In this document: piece by piece, positions 1 to 9,609 of the stretch
Numbering within the stretch: the first letter of the stretch is position 1
Layout of the letters: every line of letters begins with the position of its first letter
The notes under the pieces: generated by a model
Told to the model about the DNA's origin: nothing
What the model saw: only the letters and a program-made list of their open reading frames with translations
Database searches by the model: none
From: Gammaproteobacteria bacterium
GTDB lineage: Bacteria; Pseudomonadota; Gammaproteobacteria; Burkholderiales; Burkholderiaceae_B
NCBI GenBank assembly: GCA_018815245.1
Contig: JAHIXK010000010.1
Location: 310,001 to 374,000 of the forward strand
DNA length: 64,000 nt
Direction of reading: 5' to 3'
Made by a program: the position numbers and the translations under genes

Positions 1-708
1 GTTGAGCTGGGCGCACATGGCTTGCAAAAACTTCTCACGATTTGCGAGGGTGCAGACGACAAACATGGGCTGTTGCTAAAAGCTGTAAGGGAGCTCACAC
101 GTGACTGGCTGAATATTGTGTCAAGTCAGGTTGAAAGCCCGATCGAGCGCGCCCATTTGGTTTATCCCGTGGCCATGCTGGACCAGGCCGGCTTGGTAGA
201 TCCATCCTGGTGGTGGAAGCAGATTGCATTGTGCGACAGGCACACTGTGCTGGGCTTGGTAGAACTTGAAATCAACGACATGAATGAGATGCAGCCCACC
301 AGCAATGTGAGCTGGCGATCGTTTGACAAAAGATGGCGCAGGCTTCGGCTGCGTGCGCTGCTTGAGTACATCGGAGAGAAGCGTTTGCTGGCCGAGTTAT
401 TGAGAAAATCGGCAGTGGACGATTTTGAAGCCGTAGTGGCGGTTCGAATGTTGCGTGATGCCGGGCGATCGCGCGATGCAATTGTGCAGGCCGAACAATG
501 GATGCGGGCTTTGCCGCGTAGCCCGGTTTTGGCCGATGTGCTGTTTGATTTGTATACTGAAGACGGCTGGGATGAAGAAGCCCTTGCCTTGGCGGTGGTT
601 CACCATGGTTATGATCCCAACCCGGTGTGGATCGAAAAGTTGGAGAGGCTGGGCACCCCGGCGGCGAAAGCGAAAATCAAGGCATGGAAAAAACAGCACG
701 CTGCTTAG
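1..708 (+). CDS. Unknown helical protein, 5'-truncated by the window edge
   Basis: The reading frame is open from base 1, so the true start probably lies upstream; the first start-like codon inside the window is a TTG at 22, which would give 228 residues. I do not recognise the family. The visible part is alpha-helical, rich in Trp, Leu and Arg, and its C-terminal third (after about residue 130) reads like degenerate TPR-type helical pairs (repeated Ala/Leu/Glu patterns such as DAIVQAEQWMRALP). It ends in a basic Lys-rich tail. No signal peptide or membrane segment is visible in this part. It converges on the MOSC gene on the other strand, with only 13 bp between the stops. A C-terminal portion of a larger TPR-like protein is the best description. 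Confidence 0.6.
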   Translation, partial: VELGAHGLQKLLTICEGADDKHGLLLKAVRELTRDWLNIVSSQVESPIERAHLVYPVAMLDQAGLVDPSWWWKQIALCDRHTVLGLVELEINDMNEMQPTSNVSWRSFDKRWRRLRLRALLEYIGEKRLLAELLRKSAVDDFEAVVAVRMLRDAGRSRDAIVQAEQWMRALPRSPVLADVLFDLYTEDGWDEEALALAVVHHGYDPNPVWIEKLERLGTPAAKAKIKAWKKQHAA

Positions 709-721
709 TGGTTGCGGGCTG

Positions 722-1327
722 CTACAACAGATCCATTTGCCCTTTTTGGGTTTTCAGTCTGAATGAATCCATCACGGTTTTGCCATGAGGGTTTTCAAAG
801 TGTTTTAGCGCAACGCCAGCCTGAATTTTGCCGGTTTGAACCACACGCAGGTACCAGCCGCAGTTGCCCTGTTGGATCATCTGTTTTGGGGCTGCACCGA
901 AACCCATGCGGATGGCAAATTTGTGGCAGGGCTCGCGCGGATCCGTCACCCGCAATCGAACCTCACCCAATTCGAACTCATCGCCAATTCGAACGCTGTT
1001 TTCGTTCAATCCTTCCACCACCAGGTTTTCGCCGAGGAACCCCCAAGGCAGGTCGGTGTCCAGATTTTTCTCCGCACGGCGTTCTTTCCAGAATTCATAA
1101 TGCTCAGCGGGCATCATGTACACGGCCTTGTCCAAGCCACCATGCACAGACAAATTGCATTGTTCGTCGCCTTCAAGGCCAAGTTTTTTAAGTTCAATGA
1201 TGGATGGGTTTTCTTCGGTGCTGACCGCCTTTTTTTTGATGCCGCTGGCCTCTGTTTTGATGGCACCAGATGCCGTTCGGTACACCAGTGGGGCAACCAG
1301 GCCTGTGCAAACTGCAATCAACTTCAT
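722..1327 (-). CDS. MOSC domain protein (YiiM-like)
   Basis: A 201-residue protein of the molybdenum cofactor sulfurase C-terminal (MOSC) family. Visible MOSC hallmarks are the VHGGLDKAVY segment and the single conserved cysteine in DPREPCHKFAIRMG, the residue thought to carry or transfer sulfur in the family. The size and layout match stand-alone YiiM-type proteins, which in E. coli are linked to detoxification of N-hydroxylated bases with molybdoenzymes; that role here is inference. The frame is open 60 bp further upstream, but the ATG at 1327 gives MKLIAVCTGLVAPL, which fits the family start. A 7-bp inverted repeat lies 10 bp upstream of this start. Confidence 0.8.
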   Translation of the reverse strand: MKLIAVCTGLVAPLVYRTASGAIKTEASGIKKKAVSTEENPSIIELKKLGLEGDEQCNLSVHGGLDKAVYMMPAEHYEFWKERRAEKNLDTDLPWGFLGENLVVEGLNENSVRIGDEFELGEVRLRVTDPREPCHKFAIRMGFGAAPKQMIQQGNCGWYLRVVQTGKIQAGVALKHFENPHGKTVMDSFRLKTQKGQMDLL

Positions 1328-1336
1328 GTGGATTCC

Positions 1337-1357
1337 GTGACAATGCAATTTTGTCAC
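1337..1357. promoter_or_regulatory. Inverted repeat upstream of the MOSC gene
   Basis: GTGACAA (1337-1343) and TTGTCAC (1351-1357) form a perfect 7-bp inverted repeat with a 7-nt spacer. It sits 10 bp upstream of the MOSC start codon, so it could be an operator or an mRNA hairpin masking the ribosome-binding region. No regulator is identified. The rest of the 1358-1585 interval upstream of pckG shows no promoter I would defend. Confidence 0.35.
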
Positions 1358-1585
1358 TTTACATGGCCTGTGCCGGAAAGCAAACACCGTATGCGATTAG
1401 GTGATTGAACCTATAGGAAAAACTTATTTCTGTTTGCTTACAACATGTTAAACTCGAGGGCTAAGTTTGCGGATAAGCGACACATCGATCGCCCGTGCGC
1501 TTGGTGTCATGTTCCGGTCACACTGTAGAGCAACGCCAAAGCCCCCGCACAAAAGAATTACATTTGTCTATCTGGAGGTTTTAGC

Positions 1586-3427
1586 ATGAGTGCAGTGCTG
1601 TCTATGGTCAGCCAGACCGTGCCGTCGTATGTCAAGCACGAGAAGCTTGTGGCTTGGGTGCAAGAAATTGCAGCCCTTACCGAGCCCAAGAACATTGTGT
1701 GGTGCGATGGTTCACAAGAAGAGTACAAACGCCTTTGCGCGGAAATGGTTGAAGCAGGTACGCTTCGCAAGCTCAACCCTGAAAAGCGCCCCGATTCCTA
1801 CCTGGCCTGGTCTGATCCTTCAGACGTGGCCCGTGTGGAAGACCGCACCTACATCTGTTCTGAAAAGAAAGAAGATGCCGGCCCCACCAACAACTGGGAA
1901 GATCCCGCGAAAATGCGCGCCACTTTGAACGGTTTGTTCAAAGGCGCCATGCGCGGCCGCACGCTGTATGTGATTCCGTTCTCCATGGGCCCACTGGGCA
2001 GCCCCATCGCCCACATCGGCGTGGAGTTGTCCGATTCTGCCTATGTGGTTACCAACATGCGCATGATGACGCGCATGGGCAAAGCTGTGTACGACGTGCT
2101 GGGCGAAAATGGCGAGTTCGTGCCTTGTGTACACACTGTGGGTGCTCCGCTGGAAGCTGGCCAGAACGATGTTTCATGGCCCTGCAACCCCACCACCAAG
2201 TACATTGTTCACTACCCCGAAACACGCGAAATCTGGTCATATGGTTCCGGTTATGGTGGCAACGCCTTGCTGGGCAAGAAGTGCCTGGCCTTGCGCATTG
2301 CTTCCACCATGGGCCGTGACCAAGGCTGGTTGGCTGAGCACATGCTGATTCTGGGTGTAACCAATCCCGAGGGCAAGAAATACCACGTGGCTGCAGCATT
2401 TCCCTCCGCCTGTGGCAAAACGAATTTTGCAATGTTGATTCCACCTGCATCCATGAAAGGCTGGACAGTCACCACCATTGGTGACGACATCGCCTGGATC
2501 AAACCCGATGCCAATGGCAAGTTGCGCGCAATTAATCCGGAAGCGGGTTATTTCGGCGTGGCCCCCGGCACCAACACCAAAACCAACTCCAACTGCATGG
2601 CTTCTTTGAACGCCAATGTAATTTTCACCAACGTGGCCCTGACAGATGACGGCGATGTTTGGTGGGAAGGCTTGACCAAAGAGGCGCCTGCGCACTTGGT
2701 TGACTGGACTGGCCAAGACTGGACCCCCGATTGTGGTCGCAAGGCTTCACACCCGAATGCCCGTTTCACCGTGGCGGCCGAACAAAACCCCGTGATCGAC
2801 AACAACTGGGACAACCCGGCTGGCGTTGAGATCGACGCCTTCATTTTCGGTGGCCGTCGCTCAACCACCGTGCCTTTGGTAACCGAGGCCCGTAACTGGG
2901 TGGAAGGTGTGTACATGGCAGCAACCATGGGTTCGGAAACCACCGCTGCGGCATTTGGCCAGCAAGGCGTGGTTCGCCGTGATCCGTTCGCCATGTTGCC
3001 ATTCTGTGGCTACAACATGTCGGATTACTTCCAGCACTGGCTCGATCTGGGCAAGAAACTGGAATCGTCTGGCGCCAAGTTGCCCAACATTTTCTGCGTG
3101 AACTGGTTCCGCACAGATGCGGAAGGCAAGTTTATCTGGCCCGGTTTTGGTGAAAACATGCGCGTGCTGAAATGGGCGCTGGAGCGTGTTGAAGGCAAGG
3201 GCAACGGTGTTGAGCATGTATTTGGCACATCACCAAGCTACGAAGATATTTCCTGGGATGGTCTGGAATTCAGCAAGGCTGAATTTGAATCCATTACCGC
3301 GATTGACAAGGCAGCGTGGTTGGAAGAGCTGGATTTGCATGCCGAGTTGTTCGAGAAGCTGAAGCACAACCTGCCAGCACAGCTGGAAGAAACCAAAGCA
3401 CAAATTGCAAACCGCCTGGCGGCCTGA
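1586..3427 (+). CDS. pckG: Phosphoenolpyruvate carboxykinase (GTP)
   Basis: A 613-residue cytosolic enzyme that interconverts oxaloacetate plus GTP with PEP, GDP and CO2, the gateway of gluconeogenesis. It is the GTP type rather than the ATP type: the length is about 610 residues and it carries the kinase loop [13 protein letters not shown] (about residues 270-282) and the family start with KNIVWCDGS. The metal and substrate region [10 protein letters not shown] and the C-terminal Asn/Trp-rich GTP-binding region ([14 protein letters not shown]) are intact. The ATG at 1586 is preceded by TGGAGG at good spacing. A strong intrinsic terminator lies 53 bp after the stop, so the gene is probably monocistronic. 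Confidence 0.97.
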   Translation: MSAVLSMVSQTVPSYVKHEKLVAWVQEIAALTEPKNIVWCDGSQEEYKRLCAEMVEAGTLRKLNPEKRPDSYLAWSDPSDVARVEDRTYICSEKKEDAGPTNNWEDPAKMRATLNGLFKGAMRGRTLYVIPFSMGPLGSPIAHIGVELSDSAYVVTNMRMMTRMGKAVYDVLGENGEFVPCVHTVGAPLEAGQNDVSWPCNPTTKYIVHYPETREIWSYGSGYGGNALLGKKCLALRIASTMGRDQGWLAEHMLILGVTNPEGKKYHVAAAFPSACGKTNFAMLIPPASMKGWTVTTIGDDIAWIKPDANGKLRAINPEAGYFGVAPGTNTKTNSNCMASLNANVIFTNVALTDDGDVWWEGLTKEAPAHLVDWTGQDWTPDCGRKASHPNARFTVAAEQNPVIDNNWDNPAGVEIDAFIFGGRRSTTVPLVTEARNWVEGVYMAATMGSETTAAAFGQQGVVRRDPFAMLPFCGYNMSDYFQHWLDLGKKLESSGAKLPNIFCVNWFRTDAEGKFIWPGFGENMRVLKWALERVEGKGNGVEHVFGTSPSYEDISWDGLEFSKAEFESITAIDKAAWLEELDLHAELFEKLKHNLPAQLEETKAQIANRLAA

Positions 3428-3479
3428 TTTGGCTTGAACGTTTTGACTTTTTTCTGATACTCCGGAATAAGTCCTATGG

Positions 3480-3509
3480 CGGGCGCCCACAAGGCGCCCG
3501 TTTTCTTTT
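3480..3509 (+). terminator. Intrinsic terminator of pckG
   Basis: CGGGCGCC (3480-3487), loop CACAA, then GGCGCCCG (3493-3500): a perfect 8-bp GC stem followed by TTTTCTTTT. It separates pckG from the permease gene that starts 16 bp further on. Confidence 0.92.
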
Positions 3510-3524
3510 CTGCGGAAACTTTTC

Positions 3525-4325
3525 ATGTTCGAGAGCATCGAGTTGTGGGTTTTGGTTTTGTTGTGTGCGGCCGCTTTTTCCGCGGGCTTGATTGATGCCA
3601 TGGTGGGTGGGGGCGGTTTGATTCAAATTCCCGCTTTGTTTGGTTTGCTACCAAGCCAGGGGCATGCCACGCTGTTGGGCACCAACAAAATCTCCAGTGT
3701 GGTCGGTACAACTTTTGCGGCGTACAAGTATGCCAAAGCCATTCAGGTGCCGTGGAACGCAGTGTTGCCAGCCACTGCAATGGCGCTGATTGGCGCTTAC
3801 TGCGGCGCCTACATCGTGACGCAAATTTCGACCGAGGTGTTGCGATTGATGTTGCCTTTGTTGTTGCTTGCGGTGGCTATTTACACTTTTTTGCGCAAAG
3901 ACCTGGGCAGTGTGCATGCGCCCAAGCTGGACAGGAATCGGGAGCGCTTTTTCGGTGCTTGCGTTGGTTTGACCATTGGTTTTTATGACGGTTTTTTTGG
4001 GCCGGGCACGGGTTCTTTCTTGATGGTCGCCTTTGTGGTGTTTTTTGGTTTCGACTTTCTGGCAGCCACTGCAGGTGCAAAGATGGTGAACATTGCCTGC
4101 AACCTGGCATCGTTGGCCTGGTTTGCACCGGCAGGTCATGTCATTGTTGCTTTGGGTGTGTTGATGGCCGTATTCAACCTGGCGGGTGCCCGGGTTGGGG
4201 CAAGCTTGGCCATCCGCAAGGGTGCGGGTTTTGTTCGCAAGGTGTTGTTGACGGTGGTTTTCTTGTTGATATTACGCACGAGTTACGACAGCTATTGGCC
4301 GTATGTGAAAGCCTGGGTAGCGTGA
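3525..4325 (+). CDS. TSUP family permease (TauE/SafE-like)
   Basis: A 266-residue inner-membrane protein with about eight hydrophobic segments, of the TSUP family that exports or imports small organic and inorganic anions such as sulfite, sulfoacetate and related compounds. The family repeat is visible as GLIDAMVGGGGLIQIP near residue 22 and again as GFYDGFFGPGTGSFL near residue 150. The substrate cannot be read from sequence. Its stop overlaps the edge of the first parS site by one base. A second, unrelated-looking TSUP gene lies at 54375-55151. Confidence 0.88.
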   Translation: MFESIELWVLVLLCAAAFSAGLIDAMVGGGGLIQIPALFGLLPSQGHATLLGTNKISSVVGTTFAAYKYAKAIQVPWNAVLPATAMALIGAYCGAYIVTQISTEVLRLMLPLLLLAVAIYTFLRKDLGSVHAPKLDRNRERFFGACVGLTIGFYDGFFGPGTGSFLMVAFVVFFGFDFLAATAGAKMVNIACNLASLAWFAPAGHVIVALGVLMAVFNLAGARVGASLAIRKGAGFVRKVLLTVVFLLILRTSYDSYWPYVKAWVA

Positions 4326-4341
4326 TGTTTCACGTGGAACA
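4326..4341 (+). other. parS centromere site 1
   Basis: TGTTTCACGTGGAACA differs by one base from the near-universal chromosomal parS palindrome TGTTTCACGTGAAACA. It begins at the last base of the permease stop codon region, about 3 kb upstream of parA-parB. ParB should load here and spread to form the segregation complex. Its reverse complement is identical to site 2. Confidence 0.9.
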
Positions 4342-4625
4342 TGATTGCTTTGATGCGGCTGTGGCCGGATTTTCGCGGTCGCCCCACGCTTCGAATCAAG
4401 ACAGGCGACTTGATCCAGAATCGGCAGAACGATGTGGCGCATCGGTAAACCTGGGGCATTCTCACCGGCTGGAAGTGGCATGCGATTTCGCGAGCACCAC
4501 TTAGTAAACGTGGGTTGCGATTTCCTGTGCGCAAGATAGAGAAGGGGTGTGTGGTTTTCCGCCAGTGTCAGAAACGTAAACGCCAGCAACCAGACCGCCG
4601 TGGCGTGTTTGATCTGTCTGTTTTC
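4342..4625. other. Non-coding spacer between the two parS sites
   Basis: About 284 bp with no credible gene. A minus-strand open frame across it (4272-4718) has no family resemblance, no ribosome-binding site and overlaps the permease end, so I regard it as chance. No DnaA box (TTATNCACA) was found, so I see no evidence that this is oriC even though E. coli oriC lies beside mnmG. Confidence 0.6.
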
Positions 4626-4641
4626 TGTTCCACGTGAAACA
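4626..4641 (-). other. parS centromere site 2
   Basis: TGTTCCACGTGAAACA is the exact reverse complement of site 1 and one base from the parS consensus. It lies 7 bp upstream of the -35 of the mnmG promoter, so ParB bound here could affect transcription of the mnmG-rsmG-parA-parB cluster. Confidence 0.92.
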
Positions 4642-4648
4642 TGTTCAC

Positions 4649-4677
4649 TTGGGCAAAACACTGCTGCGGCATATAAT
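4649..4677 (+). promoter_or_regulatory. Sigma70 promoter of mnmG-rsmG-parAB
   Basis: TTGGGC (4649-4654), a 17-bp spacer, and a perfect TATAAT (4672-4677). Transcription would start near 4684 and give a leader of about 87 nt before mnmG. Confidence 0.72.
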
Positions 4678-4770
4678 TGCGCCATTGTCGCTGAATCGAT
4701 TGAATCCGATTTTGGCATTTAAATTTTGAATCTCGCGTTGGATTCCGGCATCAAGTGCCAGGAGTGAAGA

Positions 4771-6726
4771 ATGTTTTATCCCGAAGAATTTGATGTCATT
4801 GTAATAGGTGGCGGGCATGCCGGTACCGAGGCCGCGCTTGCTGCTGCCCGTGCCGGAAGCAAAACACTGCTTCTTACGCACAACATTGAAACGCTTGGGC
4901 AAATGTCATGCAACCCTTCAATTGGCGGTATTGGCAAAGGTCACTTGGTTAAAGAAGTGGATGCCCTGGGCGGTGCCATGGCCATTGCCACGGATGAAGC
5001 AGGTATTCAATTCAGAATCCTCAATGGCTCAAAAGGCCCTGCTGTGCGCGCAACCCGCGCCCAAGCCGATCGAGTGTTATACCGGCAGGCCATTCGCACA
5101 CGCTTGGAAAATCAACCCAATCTCAGCTTGTTTCAGCAGTCTGTTGAAGACCTGTTGCTTGACGGTGATCGGGTGTGCGGAGCTGTTACGCAAGTAGGTT
5201 TGAAGTTCAGGGCCAAAGCAGTGGTGCTTACAGCGGGTACATTCCTGAATGGCAAAATTCATGTGGGTTTGCAAAATTATTCGGCGGGCCGGGCAGGGGA
5301 TCCTCCTTCGATTGGTTTGGGCATGCGCCTGCAAGAAATGAAATTGCCGCAAGGGCGCTTGAAAACAGGTACGCCCCCCCGCATTGATGGCCGCAGCATT
5401 GATTTCTCAGTGATGCAAGAGCAGCCTGGCGATCTGGATCCCGTGCCTGTATTCTCCTATTTGGGTAACAAGGCCATGCACCCAAGGCAGTTGCCTTGCT
5501 GGATCACACACACCAATCAGAAAACTCACGATATTATTCGCGGTGGTTTGGACAGAAGCCCCATGTACACTGGCGTGATCGAGGGCATCGGCCCACGCTA
5601 TTGCCCGTCGATTGAGGACAAGATTCATCGTTTCGCCGACAAAGAATCGCATCAGATTTTTCTTGAGCCAGAAGGCTTGAGTACCAACGAATATTATCCA
5701 AACGGCGTGTCAACATCTTTGCCGTTTGATGTGCAATTGAACTTGCTGCACTCCATCAAGGGTTTGGAAAATGCATACATCATGCGCCCGGGCTATGCGA
5801 TTGAGTACGATTACTTTGATCCGCGCGCACTGAAAACGACGCTGGAAACGAAGGCTATTGAGGGCTTGTTCTTTGCTGGTCAAATCAATGGCACCACAGG
5901 TTACGAAGAGGCGGCTGCCCAGGGTTTGCTGGCCGGTGTGAATGCAGCACTGATGGTGCAAGGCAAAGACCAATGGACGCCACGCCGCGACGAGGCCTAT
6001 CTGGGTGTGCTTGTGGATGATTTGACCAGCAAGGGTGTGGCGGAGCCTTACCGCATGTTTACCAGCCGTGCTGAGTACCGCTTAAGCCTGCGAGAAGACA
6101 ATGCAGACCAGCGCCTTACCCCGATAGGGCGAAAATTGGGTTTGGTCGATGATATTCGTTGGCAAGCTTTCTCTGAAAAGCGAGAGGCCGTGGAGCTGGA
6201 AAAGCAGCGGCTACGTTCCACGTGGATCAATCCGAAAATTGTGGCGCAGGCTGAAGCCGAGCGAGTGTTGCACAAAGGCATTGACCGTGAATACAACCTG
6301 TACGATCTTCTGAAGCGCCCGGATGTGAGTTATCAAGACTTGAGTACCTTGAGCAAAGAAAGCGGCGAGCTGGCTCTGCTCGAGCCCTTGCAGCAAAGCG
6401 ATCTGATTTCCCAGCTTGAAATTGAAGTCAAGTACGCGGGCTATGTGCTCCGCCAACAGGCCGAAGTAGAGCGTGGCGCAGGCAATGAATCCACCCGCCT
6501 GCCCGCCGATTTCGATTACAGCGGGGTAAACGGGCTAAGCAAGGAAGTGCAACAAAAGCTGAATATGCACAAGCCAGAAACCATTGGGCAGGCTGGGCGC
6601 ATTCAGGGCGTTACACCTGCGGCCATTTCCCTATTGTTGGTGCACCTGAAAAAGCGTGACTTGCTGAATCGAAGCGCTGGCGCGGCGACAAAATCCGCTG
6701 ACGGAACATCGGAGCAGGTTGCTTGA
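4771..6726 (+). CDS. mnmG: tRNA uridine-5-carboxymethylaminomethyl(34) synthesis enzyme MnmG
   Basis: A 651-residue FAD enzyme which, with MnmE, installs the carboxymethylaminomethyl group on U34 of tRNAs reading split codon boxes. The N-terminal dinucleotide motif [17 protein letters not shown] (from about residue 11), the [14 protein letters not shown] loop, the two conserved cysteine regions and the [12 protein letters not shown] segment are all present, followed by the helical C-terminal domain that contacts MnmE and tRNA. The ATG has AGGAG at ideal distance. The stop overlaps the rsmG start (TTGA), indicating translational coupling. MnmE is not in the window. Confidence 0.97.
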   Translation: MFYPEEFDVIVIGGGHAGTEAALAAARAGSKTLLLTHNIETLGQMSCNPSIGGIGKGHLVKEVDALGGAMAIATDEAGIQFRILNGSKGPAVRATRAQADRVLYRQAIRTRLENQPNLSLFQQSVEDLLLDGDRVCGAVTQVGLKFRAKAVVLTAGTFLNGKIHVGLQNYSAGRAGDPPSIGLGMRLQEMKLPQGRLKTGTPPRIDGRSIDFSVMQEQPGDLDPVPVFSYLGNKAMHPRQLPCWITHTNQKTHDIIRGGLDRSPMYTGVIEGIGPRYCPSIEDKIHRFADKESHQIFLEPEGLSTNEYYPNGVSTSLPFDVQLNLLHSIKGLENAYIMRPGYAIEYDYFDPRALKTTLETKAIEGLFFAGQINGTTGYEEAAAQGLLAGVNAALMVQGKDQWTPRRDEAYLGVLVDDLTSKGVAEPYRMFTSRAEYRLSLREDNADQRLTPIGRKLGLVDDIRWQAFSEKREAVELEKQRLRSTWINPKIVAQAEAERVLHKGIDREYNLYDLLKRPDVSYQDLSTLSKESGELALLEPLQQSDLISQLEIEVKYAGYVLRQQAEVERGAGNESTRLPADFDYSGVNGLSKEVQQKLNMHKPETIGQAGRIQGVTPAAISLLLVHLKKRDLLNRSAGAATKSADGTSEQVA

Positions 6727-7400
6727 ATTCAGCGCACCGAAAACCACGGTCTGAAACCTTGGGGTCTTCAGACCAAACCCTGCTGAATGAAGGCATTGCA
6801 CAATTGCGTTTGGGCCTGAGCAACGAGCAGCATGATCAGCTATTCAAATACGGGCAGCTTATCCAGAAATGGAACCGGGTGTACAACCTGACCGCCATTC
6901 GCAATAACCGCGAATTGGTCACGCATCATTTGCTCGATTCTTTGGCAGTATTGCCGGAAATTTCATTTGCGCTTCAATCCATGGCGGGCCCTAAAATTTT
7001 GGATGTCGGCGCGGGTGCGGGTCTGCCTGGCCTGGTGTTGGCAATTGCCCAGCCCAACTGGCAGGTCACGCTGATCGACACCGTTCAAAAAAAGGCGGCC
7101 TTCATGCAGCAGGCCATTGCAAGCCTGGGTCTGAAGAATGCGCAGGCGGTCCATGGCCGGGTAGAGGGATATCAGCCCAATACTCTGTTCGACCTGATTT
7201 GCTCTCGCGCTTTTTCAAGCATCGACAATTTCATCGCGCTTGGCCAACACCTGCTGTCCGAAAACGGCCAGTTTGCGGCCTTGAAGGGCAGGGTAGAGGT
7301 TGACAATGAAGTGCCGGCAGGTTGGCGAATTGAGGCCTTGCACCCAATTCAAGTGCCATTCCTGGACGAGGCAAGGCACTTGTTCCTGATTAAACGCTAG
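6723..7400 (+). CDS. rsmG: 16S rRNA (guanine(527)-N7)-methyltransferase RsmG
   Basis: A 225-residue SAM-dependent methyltransferase (GidB) that modifies G527 in the 530 loop of 16S rRNA; loss gives low-level streptomycin resistance in other bacteria. Motif I is visible as [18 protein letters not shown], followed by the [13 protein letters not shown] acidic strand and the [10 protein letters not shown] catalytic-region motif. The TTG start at 6723 overlaps the mnmG stop by 4 bp and has GGAG-type pairing upstream. The first 20 residues are less conserved than the rest, so a slightly later start is possible. Confidence 0.95.
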   Translation: MNSAHRKPRSETLGSSDQTLLNEGIAQLRLGLSNEQHDQLFKYGQLIQKWNRVYNLTAIRNNRELVTHHLLDSLAVLPEISFALQSMAGPKILDVGAGAGLPGLVLAIAQPNWQVTLIDTVQKKAAFMQQAIASLGLKNAQAVHGRVEGYQPNTLFDLICSRAFSSIDNFIALGQHLLSENGQFAALKGRVEVDNEVPAGWRIEALHPIQVPFLDEARHLFLIKR

Positions 7401-7430
7401 AATCGAAACATTCATTCACAGGACAAGAAG

Positions 7431-8207
7431 ATGGCGAAAGTGTTCTGCATTGCCAACCAGAAAGGTGGCGTGGGAAAAACCACCACTGCGGTGAATCTGG
7501 CTGCTGGTTTGGCAATGGCCAAGCAACGCGTGTTGTTGGTTGATCTGGATCCCCAAGGCAATGCCACCATGGGTTGCGGCATTGACAAGCGCAGCGTCAA
7601 GCACACGGTGTACCAGGTGTTGGTTGGCATGGTGGGTGTGGCAGAAGCCACCGTGCGCGCTGAAGGCGATTTCGACGTGTTGGCGGCCAACCGTGAACTG
7701 GCCGGTGCCGAAGTGGAAATGGTTGAATTCGAAGACCGCGAGATCAAGCTGCGAGAGGCTATTTCCGAGGTGGACAGCCAGTACGACTTCATTCTTATTG
7801 ATTGTCCGCCAGCGCTTTCCCTGCTCACCCTGAATGCCCTGTGCTGTGCCAATGGCGTGGTTATTCCCATGCAATGCGAATACTATGCCCTGGAAGGTTT
7901 GAGCGATCTCGTGAACACCATCAAGCAGGTGTGCAAGAACTTGAACCCGAACTTGACCATCATTGGCTTGTTGCGGGTGATGTACGACCCGCGCATGACC
8001 CTGGCGCAGCAGGTGTCGGCCCAGCTTGAGAAGCATTTCGGCAACAAAGTGTTTAAAACAATCATTCCACGCAATGTCCGCTTGGCCGAAGCACCCAGTT
8101 ATGGTGTGCCGGGCGTGCTGTTCGACAAGTCCAGCAAGGGTGCAAAGGCCTATCTCGATTTCGCCAATGAAATGGTCGAACGTTTGGGCTTGCCGATTGC
8201 GGCATAA
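7431..8207 (+). CDS. parA: Chromosome partitioning ATPase ParA (Soj)
   Basis: A 258-residue deviant-Walker ATPase that binds nucleoid DNA as an ATP dimer and moves ParB-parS complexes. The signature KGGVGKTTT lies at residues 11-19, Walker A' at LLVDLDPQGN, and Walker B at FILIDCPPALS. It is the short chromosomal type without the N-terminal HTH of plasmid ParAs. It lies 30 bp after rsmG and 36 bp before parB, with its parS sites about 3 kb upstream. Confidence 0.97.
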   Translation: MAKVFCIANQKGGVGKTTTAVNLAAGLAMAKQRVLLVDLDPQGNATMGCGIDKRSVKHTVYQVLVGMVGVAEATVRAEGDFDVLAANRELAGAEVEMVEFEDREIKLREAISEVDSQYDFILIDCPPALSLLTLNALCCANGVVIPMQCEYYALEGLSDLVNTIKQVCKNLNPNLTIIGLLRVMYDPRMTLAQQVSAQLEKHFGNKVFKTIIPRNVRLAEAPSYGVPGVLFDKSSKGAKAYLDFANEMVERLGLPIAA

Positions 8208-8243
8208 ACAATAGCAGCCTAACCAAATTCAGCAGAAGAAAAT

Positions 8244-9125
8244 ATGAACGCGATTAAACGTACAAAAGGCCTGGGAAGGGGCTTGGAAGCACTATTGGGG
8301 CCTTCTGGCGACGACGTCAACAAAGACATGGGCGAGCAGGTCATGACCCTGCCGCTGGGCAAGCTGCAGGCCGGTAAATACCAGCCACGTTCCCGCATGG
8401 ACGAAAGCTCACTGATGGAACTGGCGGAGTCGATTAAAAGCCAGGGCATCATGCAGCCCATTCTGGTTCGCCCCATCGGCTCAGGAAAGTACGAAATTAT
8501 TGCGGGTGAGCGTCGTTTCCGCGCATCAAAAATAGCAGGTCTGGAAGAAGTCCCTGTGTTGGTGCGTGCGGTTCCCGATGAGTCCGCCCTGGCCATGGCG
8601 CTGATCGAAAACATTCAGCGTGAAGACCTGAACCCCCTGGAAGAAGCGCTGGGCGTACAACGTTTGATTCGTGAATTCAATTTGACCCACGAAGATGCCG
8701 CACGCGCCATTGGTCGATCCCGCAGTGCAACAAGCAATATGCTGCGCCTGTTGAACCTGGCCGAGCCGGTGCAAACCATGCTGTTGGCTGGGGATGTAGA
8801 AATGGGCCATGCCCGTGCCTTGCTGGCTTTGACTGCGGCTGAGCAAATTGCGTGCGCCAATGAAGTGGTGAACAAACGTTTGTCCGTGCGTGAAACCGAG
8901 AAACTGGTGAATGACTGGGCCAGCAACAATGATCGGGTGGCCACCAAACCCAGGCAAACTGCCGATGTGCGCCGTCTCGAAGAAGGCTTGGCAGACTGGT
9001 TGGCCAGCGCGGTTCAATTAAAAGCCAATCCAAATGGCAAAGGCAGTGTTACTATTAAATTTAACAGTTTGGACGAATTGGACGGTGTGCTGGCGCGCAT
9101 CGGCTTTCCCAAAGAAGAGCTTTAG
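8244..9125 (+). CDS. parB: Chromosome partitioning protein ParB (Spo0J)
   Basis: A 293-residue CTP-dependent DNA clamp that loads at parS. The N-terminal Lys/Arg-rich ParA-stimulating segment (KRTKGLGRGLEALLG) is followed by the CTP-binding ParB domain with GERRFRASK (box II, about residues 88-96) and ENIQREDLNPLEEA, then the HTH (EDAARAIGRSRSATSNML) and a C-terminal dimerisation domain. It is the last gene before the atp operon promoter. Confidence 0.97.
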   Translation: MNAIKRTKGLGRGLEALLGPSGDDVNKDMGEQVMTLPLGKLQAGKYQPRSRMDESSLMELAESIKSQGIMQPILVRPIGSGKYEIIAGERRFRASKIAGLEEVPVLVRAVPDESALAMALIENIQREDLNPLEEALGVQRLIREFNLTHEDAARAIGRSRSATSNMLRLLNLAEPVQTMLLAGDVEMGHARALLALTAAEQIACANEVVNKRLSVRETEKLVNDWASNNDRVATKPRQTADVRRLEEGLADWLASAVQLKANPNGKGSVTIKFNSLDELDGVLARIGFPKEEL

Positions 9126-9165
9126 CCTTTGCACCAAATCGGTGTGAAAAATAAGCCGTTTTCGT

Positions 9166-9195
9166 TTGACGAAGGGCCTTGCAAACCCCTATAAT
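9166..9195 (+). promoter_or_regulatory. Sigma70 promoter of the atp operon
   Basis: TTGACG (9166-9171), an 18-bp spacer and a perfect TATAAT (9190-9195), 53 bp upstream of the chosen atpI start. It is one of the best promoter matches in the window. No strong terminator separates it from parB. Confidence 0.8.
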
Positions 9196-9247
9196 CTGCC
9201 GGTTTGTCAAAAACACGTGCGCCTTACGGGAAAATACGTACCCGACA

Positions 9248-9607
9248 ATGGTGAAATGTGGCGGTGCAGCAAAAATGTGGAAAATTGTCGGACTCCAATG
9301 GGTCGTCGGGGTGGCTACGTGCCTCCTCATGTGGTTGGTGTCCCCTGTCCACGCGCAGTCTGCTGCATGGGGTTTCGTAGCCGTTGCGTTGCCGAGCACA
9401 TTGTTCGCCGCACGGTTGGCCTTGGGAAGTAAAACTCCCATGGGCGGAACTTTTGTGTTTTTGGCCGGAGAATTCCTGAAGGTTGGCGCAACAATCGCAA
9501 TCATGTTTGTAGCGAGTCAAGTTGACCCGAACATTGTTTGGTGGTCCTTGATCCTCACAGCGATCGTCACCCTCAAAAGCTATTTTTTGGCATTTTTCTT
9601 GAGATAA
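9248..9607 (+). CDS. atpI: ATP synthase subunit I
   Basis: A 119-residue membrane protein with four hydrophobic segments, first gene of the atp operon; AtpI assists c-ring assembly and possibly Mg2+ uptake and is not part of the final complex. The open frame extends to 9179, but that region contains the promoter downstream box and has no membrane character, so the ATG at 9248 is preferred (a second ATG at 9275 is also possible). Conserved features are the Gly/Pro loop [19 protein letters not shown] and the C-terminal [17 protein letters not shown]-like helix. The stop is 2 bp before atpB. Confidence 0.85.
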   Translation: MVKCGGAAKMWKIVGLQWVVGVATCLLMWLVSPVHAQSAAWGFVAVALPSTLFAARLALGSKTPMGGTFVFLAGEFLKVGATIAIMFVASQVDPNIVWWSLILTAIVTLKSYFLAFFLR

Positions 9608-9609
9608 GT

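Noticed and set aside
4272-4718. Minus-strand 148-codon frame across the parS region
   Set aside because: It overlaps both parS sites, the mnmG promoter and the permease end, and resembles no known family.
4326-4770. oriC beside mnmG as in E. coli
   Set aside because: No DnaA box and no A+T-rich unwinding element were found; the elements seen are parS sites and a promoter.
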